Origin: Shinella zoogloeoides
Lineage (GTDB): Bacteria; Pseudomonadota; Alphaproteobacteria; Rhizobiales; Rhizobiaceae
Length of the DNA: 64,000 bases
NCBI RefSeq assembly: GCF_003574625.1
Contig: NZ_QNUJ01000006.1
Location: 248,001-312,000, forward strand
Reading direction: 5' to 3'
Part shown: in pieces, positions 25,658 through 33,752 of the stretch
Numbering within the stretch: position 1 is the stretch's first letter
How the letters are laid out: each line of letters starts with the position of its first letter
Position numbers and translations under genes: made by a program
Notes under the pieces: generated by a model
Database searches by the model: none
Seen by the model: only the letters and a program-made list of their open reading frames with translations
What the model was told of the DNA's origin: nothing

Positions 25658-26647
25658 CTACTCGGCCGCAATTGCGACAGGCATATGACCTGCAAGGTAT
25701 TTTTCGGTTTCGAGGGCCGCCATGCAGCCCATGCCGGCGGCCGTGACCGCCTGGCGATAGATGTCGTCCGTGACGTCGCCTGCGGCAAAAACGCCCGGCA
25801 CGTCCGTCGCGGTGGAATCGGGCGCGGTCCAGAGGTAGCCGTTCGGCTTCTGGCGCAGCTTGCCCTTGAAGAGTTCCACTGCCGGCGCGTGGCCGATGGC
25901 GACGAAGACACCGTCCGTTTCCACATCGCGCGTCTCGCCGGTCTTCACGTTGCGCAGCGTCACGCCGTTGACGGAGGCCGGCATCGGCGGCTTGGGCTCG
26001 GCGCCGAGATATTCGACGACCTCGTGGTCCCAGACGACCTTGACGTTTTCCTTGGCGAACAGGCGCTCCTGCAGGATCTTTTCCGAGCGGAACGAATCGC
26101 GGCGGTGCACGACCGTCACGGTTTTCGCGAGATTGGCGAGGTAGAGCGCTTCCTCCACGGCCGAATTGCCGCCGCCGACCACGATGACGTCCTTGCCGCG
26201 GTAGAAGAAGCCGTCGCAGGTGGCGCAGGCCGAAACGCCGAAGCCCATGAACTTATGCTCGGTGTCGATGCCGAGCCACTTGGCCTTGGCGCCGGTGGCG
26301 ATGATGAGCGCATCGGCGGTCCACTCGGTTCCGCTGTCGGTGGAGATGCGGAAGGGACGCACGTCGAGGTCGACATTGGTGACGAGGTCGTTGACGATCT
26401 CGGCGCCGACATGCTCCGCCTGCTTGAGCATCTGCTCCATCATCCAGGGACCCTGCACCGGATCGGCATAGCCCGGATAGTTTTCCACATCCGTGGTGAT
26501 CATGAGCTGGCCGCCCTGTTCCATGCCGGCGATCAGCACCGGCTCCAGCATGGCGCGGGCGGTGTAGATGGCGGCGGTGTAGCCGGCGGGGCCGGAGCCG
26601 ATGATCAGCACCTTGACGTGACGGGCGGAAGCAGGGCGGGCGGACAT
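25658..26647 (-). CDS. trxB: Thioredoxin-disulfide reductase
   Basis: A 329-residue flavoprotein that reduces thioredoxin with NADPH. The FAD-binding motif IIGSGPAGYTAAIYTARA is near residue 15, the redox-active CATC (SACATCDGFFY) near 143, the NADPH motif VVGGGNSAVEEAL near 162, and the second FAD motif GVFAAGDVTD near 290. The start MSARPASARH at 26647 has a GGAAGGA ribosome-binding site. It lies upstream of lsrB on the same strand, 114 bases apart; the pairing fits oxidative-stress control by LsrB. Confidence 0.95.
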   Translation of the reverse strand: MSARPASARHVKVLIIGSGPAGYTAAIYTARAMLEPVLIAGMEQGGQLMITTDVENYPGYADPVQGPWMMEQMLKQAEHVGAEIVNDLVTNVDLDVRPFRISTDSGTEWTADALIIATGAKAKWLGIDTEHKFMGFGVSACATCDGFFYRGKDVIVVGGGNSAVEEALYLANLAKTVTVVHRRDSFRSEKILQERLFAKENVKVVWDHEVVEYLGAEPKPPMPASVNGVTLRNVKTGETRDVETDGVFVAIGHAPAVELFKGKLRQKPNGYLWTAPDSTATDVPGVFAAGDVTDDIYRQAVTAAGMGCMAALETEKYLAGHMPVAIAAE

Positions 26648-26895
26648 GGTCGTTCCTTCCGGGGCCATCGCCCCAATCGGCCCTGCGCGCGGTCTCGCGC
26701 ATGGCAGAGCCAGCGTGTCTGTGTTCGATCCTCATTTATGAGGGGAGTCGACCGAGTTTCAAGAGCTCGCGGCGGTTTGCCAACAGACAAGCAAAGCCCC
26801 GTGACATATTTGTGCCGCTTGGGGTAACAATGTTGCGCCGATGCGACGATTCGGGTTACTTCCGGTCGCCATTCCGAAAGGTTTCAAAAGCTCCC

Positions 26896-27363
26896 ATGTT
26901 TCGTGCCGAACTCGACGCCATCGACATCCGCATCCTGAAGGAACTGCAGGCCGATGGCCGGATGACCAATGTGGAGCTGGCCGCCCGGGCCGGCATTTCC
27001 GCCCCGCCCTGCCTTCGCCGCGTGCGCAAGCTGGAGGAGGCCGGCATCATCGAGGGCTACACGGCGATGCTGAACGCCCCCGCGCTCGGCTACGACCTCG
27101 TCGCCTTCTGCATGGTCGGCCTCAAGCACCAGTCGGAAGCCAACCTCAAGGCGTTTGCCGCCGCGACCGGCGAATGGCCGATGGTCCGCCAGGCCTGGAT
27201 GGTCTCCGGCGACAGCGACTTCCTGCTCCACTGCGTCGCCGAAAACCTCACCCGCTTCCAGGACTTTGTCATCGAGGAGCTCACCGCCAATCAGCAGGTG
27301 GACACCGTGCGGACGATGCTGACGATCCGGCAGGTCAAGAAGGTGGGGCTGGTGGAACTTTGA
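26896..27363 (+). CDS. lrp: Lrp/AsnC family transcriptional regulator
   Basis: A 155-residue regulator with a helix-turn-helix (about 20-50, TNVELAARAGISAPPCLRR) and a RAM effector domain. The start MFRAELDAIDIRIL at 26896 matches the family; the 65-residue upstream extension does not. It is divergent from trxB, with a 248-bp region between. It corresponds by position to lrp of S. meliloti between trxB and the lps genes. Its last 29 bases overlap the 3' end of the convergent ELM1-like gene. Confidence 0.9.
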   Translation: MFRAELDAIDIRILKELQADGRMTNVELAARAGISAPPCLRRVRKLEEAGIIEGYTAMLNAPALGYDLVAFCMVGLKHQSEANLKAFAAATGEWPMVRQAWMVSGDSDFLLHCVAENLTRFQDFVIEELTANQQVDTVRTMLTIRQVKKVGLVEL

Positions 27364-28318
27364 ACGCCTGCCAGCGTGTCATGATCTGACGCGCCAGTTC
27401 TTTTGTGGCATTGAGCGGCGGATGATTGCCTATAACGGGCATATCCGGGAAACGGCCGACAGGAAACTTTCGCGAAAGGGCGGCGATAAAACGGTCGATC
27501 TTGGGATGCCCACCTGAAGGATGGAATATCTGCACAGGCACGCCGATTGCCACGGCCTCTCCCACCATATTCGTTGAATCGGCGGTGACGATGATCTCGT
27601 CGGCCCAGGACAGGTATGCAAGAAATGGATTCTCGGTCTTGCCGTCCCACATATGTATATTCGGGCGTTCGGCGAGGTCGGCAAGCGCCTTGGCAAGCGA
27701 AGGCGGTGTCCGGCGCGATGTCGTGATCATCAAGGCCGATCCACTGTCGAGCTTTGCGTGAAGGCCATGCAACAGGCGTTGAATATCCTCCCCGGTGAAG
27801 CGGTGATGCCGGCTGTCCCCGCCGATGAGGACTGTGACTCTCGGCTTCGGCAAGGGCATCAATGCCGCCGCAAAGGCAGCATGCGCTTCGGAGAGGCGTT
27901 GGGCAGACAGTCGATTGGGGGCGGTCGTCGTGACCAGGACATTGTCGCCTCTCGGCGTATCGTGCTCCTGCACGATGAGCAGATCGGCGTCGTGGCGCGA
28001 CGTGCGTGGATCTTTGAAAAGCACGCAGAAGGTTTCCGGTGAAGCCGCCTTGAGCTTTCGGAGATAGGGAACTGCACGACGCCCCGTGGCGAGACATATA
28101 TCAGGGAAGGGAGGCGAGAGGGGCGAGCCCTGTCTCGACGGGGCGTCCTTCGGGTCAATCGGCCCTATCGGCATGAACCAGGTGAAGGCGCGGCGGGGCG
28201 CTACGCGGCGCAGGATCGTCTTCGCCTCCATCGCTTCGGCAAGGCCGATCATCGGCTGTTCGTCACCGGCTTTGCCGTCCGTCAGCACCCAGACGATGGG
28301 AGACGTGTCGTTCGTCAT
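27335..28318 (-). CDS. Mitochondrial fission ELM1-like protein (DUF1022)
   Basis: A 327-residue protein of the ELM1/DUF1022 family, related in fold to glycosyltransferases and often found in bacterial LPS loci; its biochemical role is unproven. Motifs visible are WVLTDGKAGDEQPMIGLAEA at the N-terminus, FPDICLATGRRAVPYLR, VLIGGDSRHHRF and the C-terminal VTADSTNMVGEAV. The start MTNDTSPIVW at 28318 lies seven bases after the glycosyltransferase stop, so the two genes form an operon. The 3' end overlaps lrp tail-to-tail. Confidence 0.85.
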   Translation of the reverse strand: MTNDTSPIVWVLTDGKAGDEQPMIGLAEAMEAKTILRRVAPRRAFTWFMPIGPIDPKDAPSRQGSPLSPPFPDICLATGRRAVPYLRKLKAASPETFCVLFKDPRTSRHDADLLIVQEHDTPRGDNVLVTTTAPNRLSAQRLSEAHAAFAAALMPLPKPRVTVLIGGDSRHHRFTGEDIQRLLHGLHAKLDSGSALMITTSRRTPPSLAKALADLAERPNIHMWDGKTENPFLAYLSWADEIIVTADSTNMVGEAVAIGVPVQIFHPSGGHPKIDRFIAALSRKFPVGRFPDMPVIGNHPPLNATKELARQIMTRWQAFKVPPAPPS

Positions 28319-28325
28319 CTCGGCG

Positions 28326-29489
28326 TCATGGCGCCGCCATGCGCTTTTCATAGGCGGAGAACTCTCTTTCGAGCATTTGCTGCGTGGTGAAAGTCGCCAG
28401 TACGTGTTCGCGTCCGTGCGTTCCCATGACAGCCAGGCGCCCCGGATCCGCAAACGCTTCCTCAAGGGCGGCCGCGAGAGCCGCTACATCACCAGGAGGT
28501 ACAAGCCAGCCCGTTTCACCCGGCAGAACGGTTTCTCTGCTGCCGCCATGGTTGGTTGCGATCACCGGCGTTTCCATTGCCTGTGCCTCGATGGCTGCCC
28601 GGCCGAAAGCCTCCGGCCGGATGGAAGCGGAAACGGCAAGGTCGGCTGCGGCGAGAATGGCCGGAACATCGCGGCGACTGCCTGCGAAAAAAATCCTGTC
28701 GGAGAGACCAAGCCGTTCGATCTGTTGCTTTACGCGGGCGATTTCGTCCGGGTTGCCTTCGCCGACAAAGGCCGCATGCAGGTCGTTTCGGCTGCAGCGG
28801 GCCATGGCGTCGACGAAAACGGAATGGCCCTTCCAGTTGGTAATACGGCTTACCATGACGGCCAGCGGTACCCCTTCAATGACACCGAGTTCGGCTCGAA
28901 CGGCGCTTCGGGTAGCGTCGGATATGGTTGCAGGCTCGAACAATGTGGGATCAATGCCGCGCGGCGCGACGACGATCCGCTCTTCTGGATAGCCATAAAC
29001 ATCGACGATATGTCTACGGATGAACTGCGAGTTGGCAATCACGACCGGCGTACGCAACATGGCGCTATTGTATAAGCGCTTCAGTACGTTGCCGTGGCTA
29101 TATACGCCGTGGAAAGTGGTAATGAAGCGGGCCTGTCGCTTCGCAAGTTTGCAAGCGAGGAGACCGACCCATGCGGGCGCCCGGCTCCGAGCGTGCACGA
29201 CATTGATCCCTTCGGCATCGATAAGGCGGGCGACGGACCGAGCGGCTCGAATTATCGTGAATGGCGACTTGCTGCCAACGGGAATCGATACATGCCGGCT
29301 TCCCACCGCCTCAACGGCGGAAACCAGCGCCCCGCCGCGACTGGCAACGAGATTGGGAATTCCGCGTGCACTCAGATACTGGGCCATCTCGACCGTGCTG
29401 CGCTCGACGCCGCCATCCCCGAGAGCCGGGAGAAGCTGAAGGATTTTTAAATTTTCGGACCCTTGCGAAGGGAAAGTGGATGCGAGCAT
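28326..29489 (-). CDS. GT4-family glycosyltransferase (LPS biosynthesis)
   Basis: A 387-residue retaining glycosyltransferase with the GT-B fold. The N-terminal domain begins ILQLLPALGDGGVERST; the C-terminal donor-binding domain has the GT4 E-x7-E signature EAFGRAAIE and ends with GETGWLVPPGDVAALA. The start at MLASTFPSQG (29489) is preferred over a 46-residue extension with atypical composition, although its ribosome-binding site is weak. The corresponding position in S. meliloti holds the lps core genes, so a role in LPS core sugar addition is inferred. The acceptor and donor are unknown. Confidence 0.85.
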   Translation of the reverse strand: MLASTFPSQGSENLKILQLLPALGDGGVERSTVEMAQYLSARGIPNLVASRGGALVSAVEAVGSRHVSIPVGSKSPFTIIRAARSVARLIDAEGINVVHARSRAPAWVGLLACKLAKRQARFITTFHGVYSHGNVLKRLYNSAMLRTPVVIANSQFIRRHIVDVYGYPEERIVVAPRGIDPTLFEPATISDATRSAVRAELGVIEGVPLAVMVSRITNWKGHSVFVDAMARCSRNDLHAAFVGEGNPDEIARVKQQIERLGLSDRIFFAGSRRDVPAILAAADLAVSASIRPEAFGRAAIEAQAMETPVIATNHGGSRETVLPGETGWLVPPGDVAALAAALEEAFADPGRLAVMGTHGREHVLATFTTQQMLEREFSAYEKRMAAP

Positions 29490-29924
29490 ACTCTTGCCAA
29501 TGCTGGGATTGTTACCCACAGAGGAGATGAATGGAGCCTCTGACCTACAGCTTTTGCCCGAGAAGGCATCAGAATGATAGTGGTCGTCATGATGCGTTTT
29601 AAAGCGACGCGAAAGTGATCGAGACACACGAAGCGCTTATATCGAAACAGCGTCTAGGATGGATACGCTTTTGGTTGGCATCGGCCTCGCCGTAATTCTC
29701 TCAAGATTCGTTAGTCGTCAAGCTTCGTTGCGGAATATTGCGAGCCTGAGTATCGTCTCCCTCTGCGGCATTTTATTCCATCTTGCTGGAGTTAAGGTGG
29801 AGGATTGATCGAAATTCTTCCTCATCACAAGGCGATTGTGAGGTTCGCCTCCGGCATTTATCGTGTTCCGATCATGTCAGAATTCATATATATTTACGGC
29901 AGCTCGCTAGGTCTATCGATTCTC
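29490..29924. other. AT-richer gap inside the LPS block
   Basis: About 435 bases of lower GC between the GT4 and GT10 genes. It contains one small possible gene (29659-29808, plus strand), a hairpin CCTCA-t-CAC/GTGAGG near 29819-29842, and an inverted repeat CGCTAGG/CCTAGCG (29905-29911 and 29924-29930) overlapping the GT10 stop. The composition suggests recent insertion or decay. Confidence 0.45.
29659..29808 (+). CDS. Possible small hydrophobic protein (49 aa)
   Basis: An ATG frame of 49 codons runs MDTLLVGIGLAVILSRF, then SRQASLRN, then a second hydrophobic stretch LSIVSLCGILFHLAG and the acidic end VKVED. Two short membrane segments separated by a basic loop would make a hairpin protein. 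The ribosome-binding site is weak (TAGG overlapping the start) and the strand is opposite to the flanking LPS genes. It may be a small membrane protein or chance. Confidence 0.35.
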   Translation: MDTLLVGIGLAVILSRFVSRQASLRNIASLSIVSLCGILFHLAGVKVED

Positions 29925-30986
29925 CTAGCGCAAAAGTAGTCCGGTGATACGGTTTTTCAGGTGGAGTGCCTCGCGAAAGGCGAAAGTACCAGCAGCAAGC
30001 AGCGGATGACCCTTTCGAGCGGCACGCTGGCTCTTTAGCAATGCACCACCATTGCCCTTTGGTTTCGTGCCATTCTTCTCCACTACCTTGGCGATGAGCG
30101 TGAGAAGATTATGGTCTTCGAGCACACGGCGTCGCGCCTCGCGGATAGCGGGAAGGCGCTTTTCATATTCACCGTTATCGATCGCCTCACGCATGATCCG
30201 ATAGGCTTCATCCGGCTTGCGGATATCGATTGCTATAAAACTTTCGGCCGGGAAATAGTCTGCAGCGTTCGGCGCGCCGAAATAGAACGGCAAGGATAGA
30301 CCAAGAAAGGGGTCGGCGAGTTTCTCAGTGAAATGATGCGGGGCGAGGTGGTTCTCGATCGCCAGGTGGTATTTGTAGGGGTCGATTGCTTCCGCTTTAT
30401 CGTCGATGGGGCGATGACCGCGACCAAAGACCTCGAGATCCGGCATGCGTGCCGCCATGGCTTGCGTGAAATCGTAACGGAGGCGATGCAGCGTATGGCC
30501 CTGCCGCTTGGTAGAGCAGACCGTACCAATGGTTTTCACTTTTTCCGGAAAATAAGTGGCAATTTCGTCGGCGCTTCTCTGTCGGCTGCCATTGCCATAG
30601 AACCAATACAGGCCGGCCTGGTTATAAATGCGACCCGGGTGGCGTAGTGCGAAAGGCTCCTGACTCGTCACCACATGACCAAATTGGCGCGTATAAGTGC
30701 GGCTGTAAATCTTGATGCCCGATGGCTCTGTTGTGAAGAGAATGGTGTTTTCCGGCGCACAGGCGAGATTTTCCACCCGCATCGAACGGCGCTCGGTGCC
30801 GACCGGCGGAAAGTTCTCATAGACAACGAGCCAATCATAATCCCGCGCCTCTGGATCGAAGGTGAAGGAAAGGTTGTGCTTTTGGGAAAAACCGGAAAGT
30901 AGCTGGCGGGCAAGTGGCCCGCCCATTACCTTCACCACGGTGGCGGTTCTACCGCTACCGGTATTATTTTCCTCTTCGGAAAACAT
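29925..30986 (-). CDS. GT10-family (alpha-1,3-fucosyltransferase-like) glycosyltransferase
   Basis: A 353-residue protein. The C-terminal half carries the GT10 donor-site signature: YKYHLAIENH, then HFTEKLADPFL, then LPFYFGAPNAADYFP and SFIAID, the block that binds GDP-fucose in Helicobacter and eukaryotic alpha-1,3-fucosyltransferases. A probable LPS or capsule fucosyltransferase; fucosylation is inferred. ATG 30986 (MFSEEENN) has a GAGAGG ribosome-binding site; ATG 31001 overlaps the greA stop as TGATG and would add five residues. Codon use and GC are lower than in greA next to it, suggesting transfer. Confidence 0.85.
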   Translation of the reverse strand: MFSEEENNTGSGRTATVVKVMGGPLARQLLSGFSQKHNLSFTFDPEARDYDWLVVYENFPPVGTERRSMRVENLACAPENTILFTTEPSGIKIYSRTYTRQFGHVVTSQEPFALRHPGRIYNQAGLYWFYGNGSRQRSADEIATYFPEKVKTIGTVCSTKRQGHTLHRLRYDFTQAMAARMPDLEVFGRGHRPIDDKAEAIDPYKYHLAIENHLAPHHFTEKLADPFLGLSLPFYFGAPNAADYFPAESFIAIDIRKPDEAYRIMREAIDNGEYEKRLPAIREARRRVLEDHNLLTLIAKVVEKNGTKPKGNGGALLKSQRAARKGHPLLAAGTFAFREALHLKNRITGLLLR

Positions 30987-31000
30987 GGGCTGCCTCTCCA

Positions 31001-31477
31001 TCAACCCCAGCTGACGGCGAGGATTTCGTAGGCCTTGGAGCCGCCGGGGGCGTTGACTTCGATCGAGTCGCCGACTTCCTTGCCGATGAGGGCGCGGGCG
31101 ATGGGGGAGGAGATCGAGATGCGGCCCTGCTTCACGTCGGCTTCCTGGTCGCCGACGATCTGGTAGACCTTCTCTTCTTCGGTGTCCTCGTCGACGAGCT
31201 TGACCCTGGCGCCGAACTTGATCTTGGAGCCGGACATCTTGGAAAGGTCGATGACCTCGGCGCGCGCGACGAAGTCCTCCAGCTCCGTGATGCGGCCTTC
31301 GTTGTGGCTCTGGGCTTCCTTGGCGGCGTGGTACTCGGCGTTTTCCGACAGGTCGCCATGGGCGCGCGCCTCGGCGATCGCCTCGATGATTCGCGGACGC
31401 TCTTCCTGCTGACGCCAGCGCAGTTCTTCCTGCAGCTTGACGAAACCGTCCTGAGTCATCGGTACCTTTTCAACCAT
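31001..31477 (-). CDS. greA: Transcription elongation factor GreA
   Basis: A 158-residue factor that rescues backtracked RNA polymerase by stimulating transcript cleavage. The N-terminal coiled coil (about 1-75) carries the acidic tip [14 protein letters not shown], and the C-terminal FKBP-like domain ends [19 protein letters not shown]. The start [11 protein letters not shown] at 31477 has a GGACGGGAA ribosome-binding site. It is the first gene of a minus-strand run into the GT10 gene, with adjoining stop and start codons. Confidence 0.95.
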   Translation of the reverse strand: MVEKVPMTQDGFVKLQEELRWRQQEERPRIIEAIAEARAHGDLSENAEYHAAKEAQSHNEGRITELEDFVARAEVIDLSKMSGSKIKFGARVKLVDEDTEEEKVYQIVGDQEADVKQGRISISSPIARALIGKEVGDSIEVNAPGGSKAYEILAVSWG

Positions 31478-31655
31478 TTTATTCCCGTCCTTCAGACCGC
31501 GCCGCCCGGCTTCCCAGCCATGCGGACGCAAAAGAAAACGGTCTCCGGAGAAGAATCCCCGGAACCGTCGGAAGCGTTTGAACGGCCCTTATAGCAGATT
31601 GCGCCCCGCGAAAGCCAGTTTTTTCGCCGCCGCTTCCGCGCTGCCCACAGCGGTC

Positions 31656-31680
31656 GGAACAATCGCCCGGTGCTGCCGTT
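31656..31680 (+). promoter_or_regulatory. EcfG-type general stress promoter (GGAAC-N16-CGTT)
   Basis: GGAAC at 31656-31660 and CGTT at 31677-31680 are separated by 16 bases, an exact match to the consensus for the alphaproteobacterial general stress sigma factor EcfG/RpoE2. It lies about 25 bases before the start codon of the 87-residue protein gene. Confidence 0.75.
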
Positions 31681-31704
31681 AGCGCTCTATCGCGGGAGGC
31701 GTGC

Positions 31705-31968
31705 ATGGCAATCGACGGGACGGTTCATCTGGAAGGCAGGATCAATGCGCACCGGCGCCTGTTGGTCGAACTCATCTCGGCCATCGCCGCCATGCCCGAG
31801 GCGCGCGACGCGCTCGTCGCCATGGCCCGCGACAGCGAAACGGTTCGCGACCACGAGGAGGATCCCGGCATCGAGCCGGATGCCACCTTCGCCGCCCAGC
31901 AGATCGCCGACGATGAAATCCGCGCGATCCTGAAGGCCGCGATGGCGCGCCTCGAAACCAGATCATGA
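31705..31968 (+). CDS. Hypothetical 87-aa helical protein, stress operon
   Basis: An 87-residue acidic, mostly helical soluble protein (LVELISAIAAMPEARDALVA, then DDEIRAILKAAMARLE). It has no signal peptide or membrane segment. A GGGAGG ribosome-binding site precedes the ATG. It is the first gene after an EcfG promoter and ends ten bases before the CsbD-like gene, so it is likely to be induced in stationary phase or by stress. I do not recognise the family. Confidence 0.75.
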   Translation: MAIDGTVHLEGRINAHRRLLVELISAIAAMPEARDALVAMARDSETVRDHEEDPGIEPDATFAAQQIADDEIRAILKAAMARLETRS

Positions 31969-31978
31969 GGAACGGACG

Positions 31979-32722
31979 ATGGGTGTGATCGAGAAGATTT
32001 CCGGCTATTTCAAGCAGCTTGCCGGCGAGGTATCCGGCAACCAGGCGATGCATGACGAAGGACGGCGGGAGGCGGTGGGCGTAAATCACCCGGATGTCGA
32101 GGCAATGCACGCCGAACCGCGCACGCCGTCCGCGGCGGAAAGCGCCGCTCCGGCGGAGAGCGAGGCGGGGAGGGCCGTCCGTGCGGATGCGGCGCCGCAG
32201 TTCGTGATCTCGCGGGCCGGCGCGAGCAATGACGGCGTTTCCAGCGCCAAGCCGCGGGTCATCACCGGGAGCGACGACGCCACGGCGCATCGCACGCCGC
32301 CCGGCATGACGGAGCCGGCCCGTGACTGGTCGGCGGGCTTCGACGAGACCGCGCCGCGGCGGGATACCGGCGCGCCGGCCGTCGACTATTCCGATATGGA
32401 GCAATTGAAGCTCTTCCGCCTCGTTCCCATCGCGGCGGCGGGCGACCAGAACTGGGACCTTGCGCCGAACCAGGGCGAGGTGGTGGTGCGCGCCCGCTCC
32501 AGCGGCGATGCGCGGGTCGTCGCGGCCGAGGCGGAGCTCGATTATCTGGAGATCGACGCGCTGCCGGGCGACGGCAATTCCACGACCTCGTCCAGCGCCT
32601 TCCGCAGCGAGAAGCTCTACACGGTCATCGACGAGACGGATCCTGCCTATCCGGTCGAAGGGCCGCGCGGGGTCGTGGCCGGGAAGGTCCGTGTCGACAA
32701 TATCCGACCCAGCGAACTTTGA
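31979..32722 (+). CDS. Hypothetical protein with CsbD-like N-terminus
   Basis: A 247-residue protein. Residues about 5-35 (FKQLAGEVSGNQAMHDEGRR) resemble the CsbD stress-protein motif. A disordered Ala/Glu/Pro-rich linker follows (about 40-130), and the last 110 residues (from MEQLKLFRLVPIAAAGDQNW) look folded, with several beta-like stretches. CsbD is a general stress protein in many bacteria, which fits the EcfG promoter upstream. It is the middle gene of the three-gene run, 10 bases before and after its neighbours. The exact function is unknown. Confidence 0.72.
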   Translation: MGVIEKISGYFKQLAGEVSGNQAMHDEGRREAVGVNHPDVEAMHAEPRTPSAAESAAPAESEAGRAVRADAAPQFVISRAGASNDGVSSAKPRVITGSDDATAHRTPPGMTEPARDWSAGFDETAPRRDTGAPAVDYSDMEQLKLFRLVPIAAAGDQNWDLAPNQGEVVVRARSSGDARVVAAEAELDYLEIDALPGDGNSTTSSSAFRSEKLYTVIDETDPAYPVEGPRGVVAGKVRVDNIRPSEL

Positions 32723-32732
32723 GGAGAGAGCG

Positions 32733-33698
32733 ATGAGCCCGAGCCAGTCCGCCCGCACGGCAGAAAAGCAGCGCGACATCCAGGAAGAGGTGGCCAAGGC
32801 CGACCGCAAGGGCAGGAGCGAAAAGCCGGGCGCCATGCAGGCTGGTGCGCGGCCCTATCCCGCGCCGCCCTTTCCCGGGCAGCACCAGCCGAAGCCCGGC
32901 AGGGAGGCCACGCTCGATCCGCCGCCGATGTACGACGCTCCCTTCTACAAGGGCTCGGAAAAGCTGAAGGATAAGGTGGCGCTCATCACCGGCGGGGATT
33001 CCGGCATCGGCCGGGCGGTCGCCGTGCTCTTTGCGCGCGAGGGCGCGGATGTCGCCATCGTGCATCTTGCGGAAGGAAAGGATGCGCGGGAGACGATCGC
33101 GGCCGTGGAGGCGGAAGGCCGGCGCTGCATCGCTTTTGCCGGCGACGTCAAGGACAAGGCGTTCTGCGTGCAGACGGTGAAATGCGTGGTGCGGGACCTC
33201 GGGCGGCTCGATATCCTCGTGAACAATGCCGCCTTCCAGGTGCACACGAAGGATATCGCCGACCTTTCGGAAGAGCATTTCGACGAGACGCTGAAGACCA
33301 ATCTCTACGGCTATTTCTTCATGGCGCAGGCCGCGGTGCCGCACATGAAGACGGGGTCGGCGATCGTCAATACAGGCTCGGTCACGGGGCTGGAGGGTTC
33401 GAAGGACCTCCTGGACTATTCGATGACCAAGGGCGGCATCCATGCCTTCACGCGCTCGCTCGCCGGCCAGCTCGTGCCGCGCGACATCCGCGTCAATGCC
33501 GTGGCGCCGGGGCCGGTCTGGACGCCGCTGAACCCCTCCGACAAGGCGGCCGAGGACGTGGCGAAATTCGGCGCACAGACGCCGATGAAGCGGCCCGCCC
33601 AGCCGGAGGAGCTGGCACCCGCCTATGTCTTCCTCGCCTCGCCGCAATGCTCCAGCTACATCACGGGAGAAGTGCTCCCGATCATCGGCGGCTATTGA
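32733..33698 (+). CDS. SDR family oxidoreductase (YghA/YdaD general stress type)
   Basis: A 321-residue short-chain dehydrogenase. A disordered N-terminal extension of about 70 residues rich in Pro (RPYPAPPFPGQHQPKPGR) precedes the Rossmann core with ALITGGDSGIGRAVA, LVNNAAF and the catalytic Ser plus Tyr-x3-Lys (NTGSVTG; DYSMTKGG). This extended SDR type includes the B. subtilis general stress protein YdaD and E. coli YghA. A GAGGAGAG ribosome-binding site fixes the start at 32733. It is the last gene of the EcfG operon and ends at a shared terminator. Confidence 0.9.
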   Translation: MSPSQSARTAEKQRDIQEEVAKADRKGRSEKPGAMQAGARPYPAPPFPGQHQPKPGREATLDPPPMYDAPFYKGSEKLKDKVALITGGDSGIGRAVAVLFAREGADVAIVHLAEGKDARETIAAVEAEGRRCIAFAGDVKDKAFCVQTVKCVVRDLGRLDILVNNAAFQVHTKDIADLSEEHFDETLKTNLYGYFFMAQAAVPHMKTGSAIVNTGSVTGLEGSKDLLDYSMTKGGIHAFTRSLAGQLVPRDIRVNAVAPGPVWTPLNPSDKAAEDVAKFGAQTPMKRPAQPEELAPAYVFLASPQCSSYITGEVLPIIGGY

Positions 33699-33703
33699 AA
33701 ACG

Positions 33704-33731
33704 AAAAAAGCCGGGCAGATTGCCCGGCTTT
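33704..33731 (-). terminator. Bidirectional terminator between the SDR gene and carB
   Basis: An 11-bp stem (AAAGCCGGGCA with TGCCCGGCTTT) and a GAT loop separate two convergent genes. The longer T-run is on the carB side (complement of 33704-33709). Confidence 0.9.
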
Positions 33732-33752
33732 CCATTCCTCAGGAGATCGGCC

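Noticed and set aside
31979-32722. Full CsbD family assignment for the 247-aa protein
   Set aside because: Only about 30 N-terminal residues resemble CsbD. The rest is unrelated, so it is described as CsbD-like at the N-terminus only.
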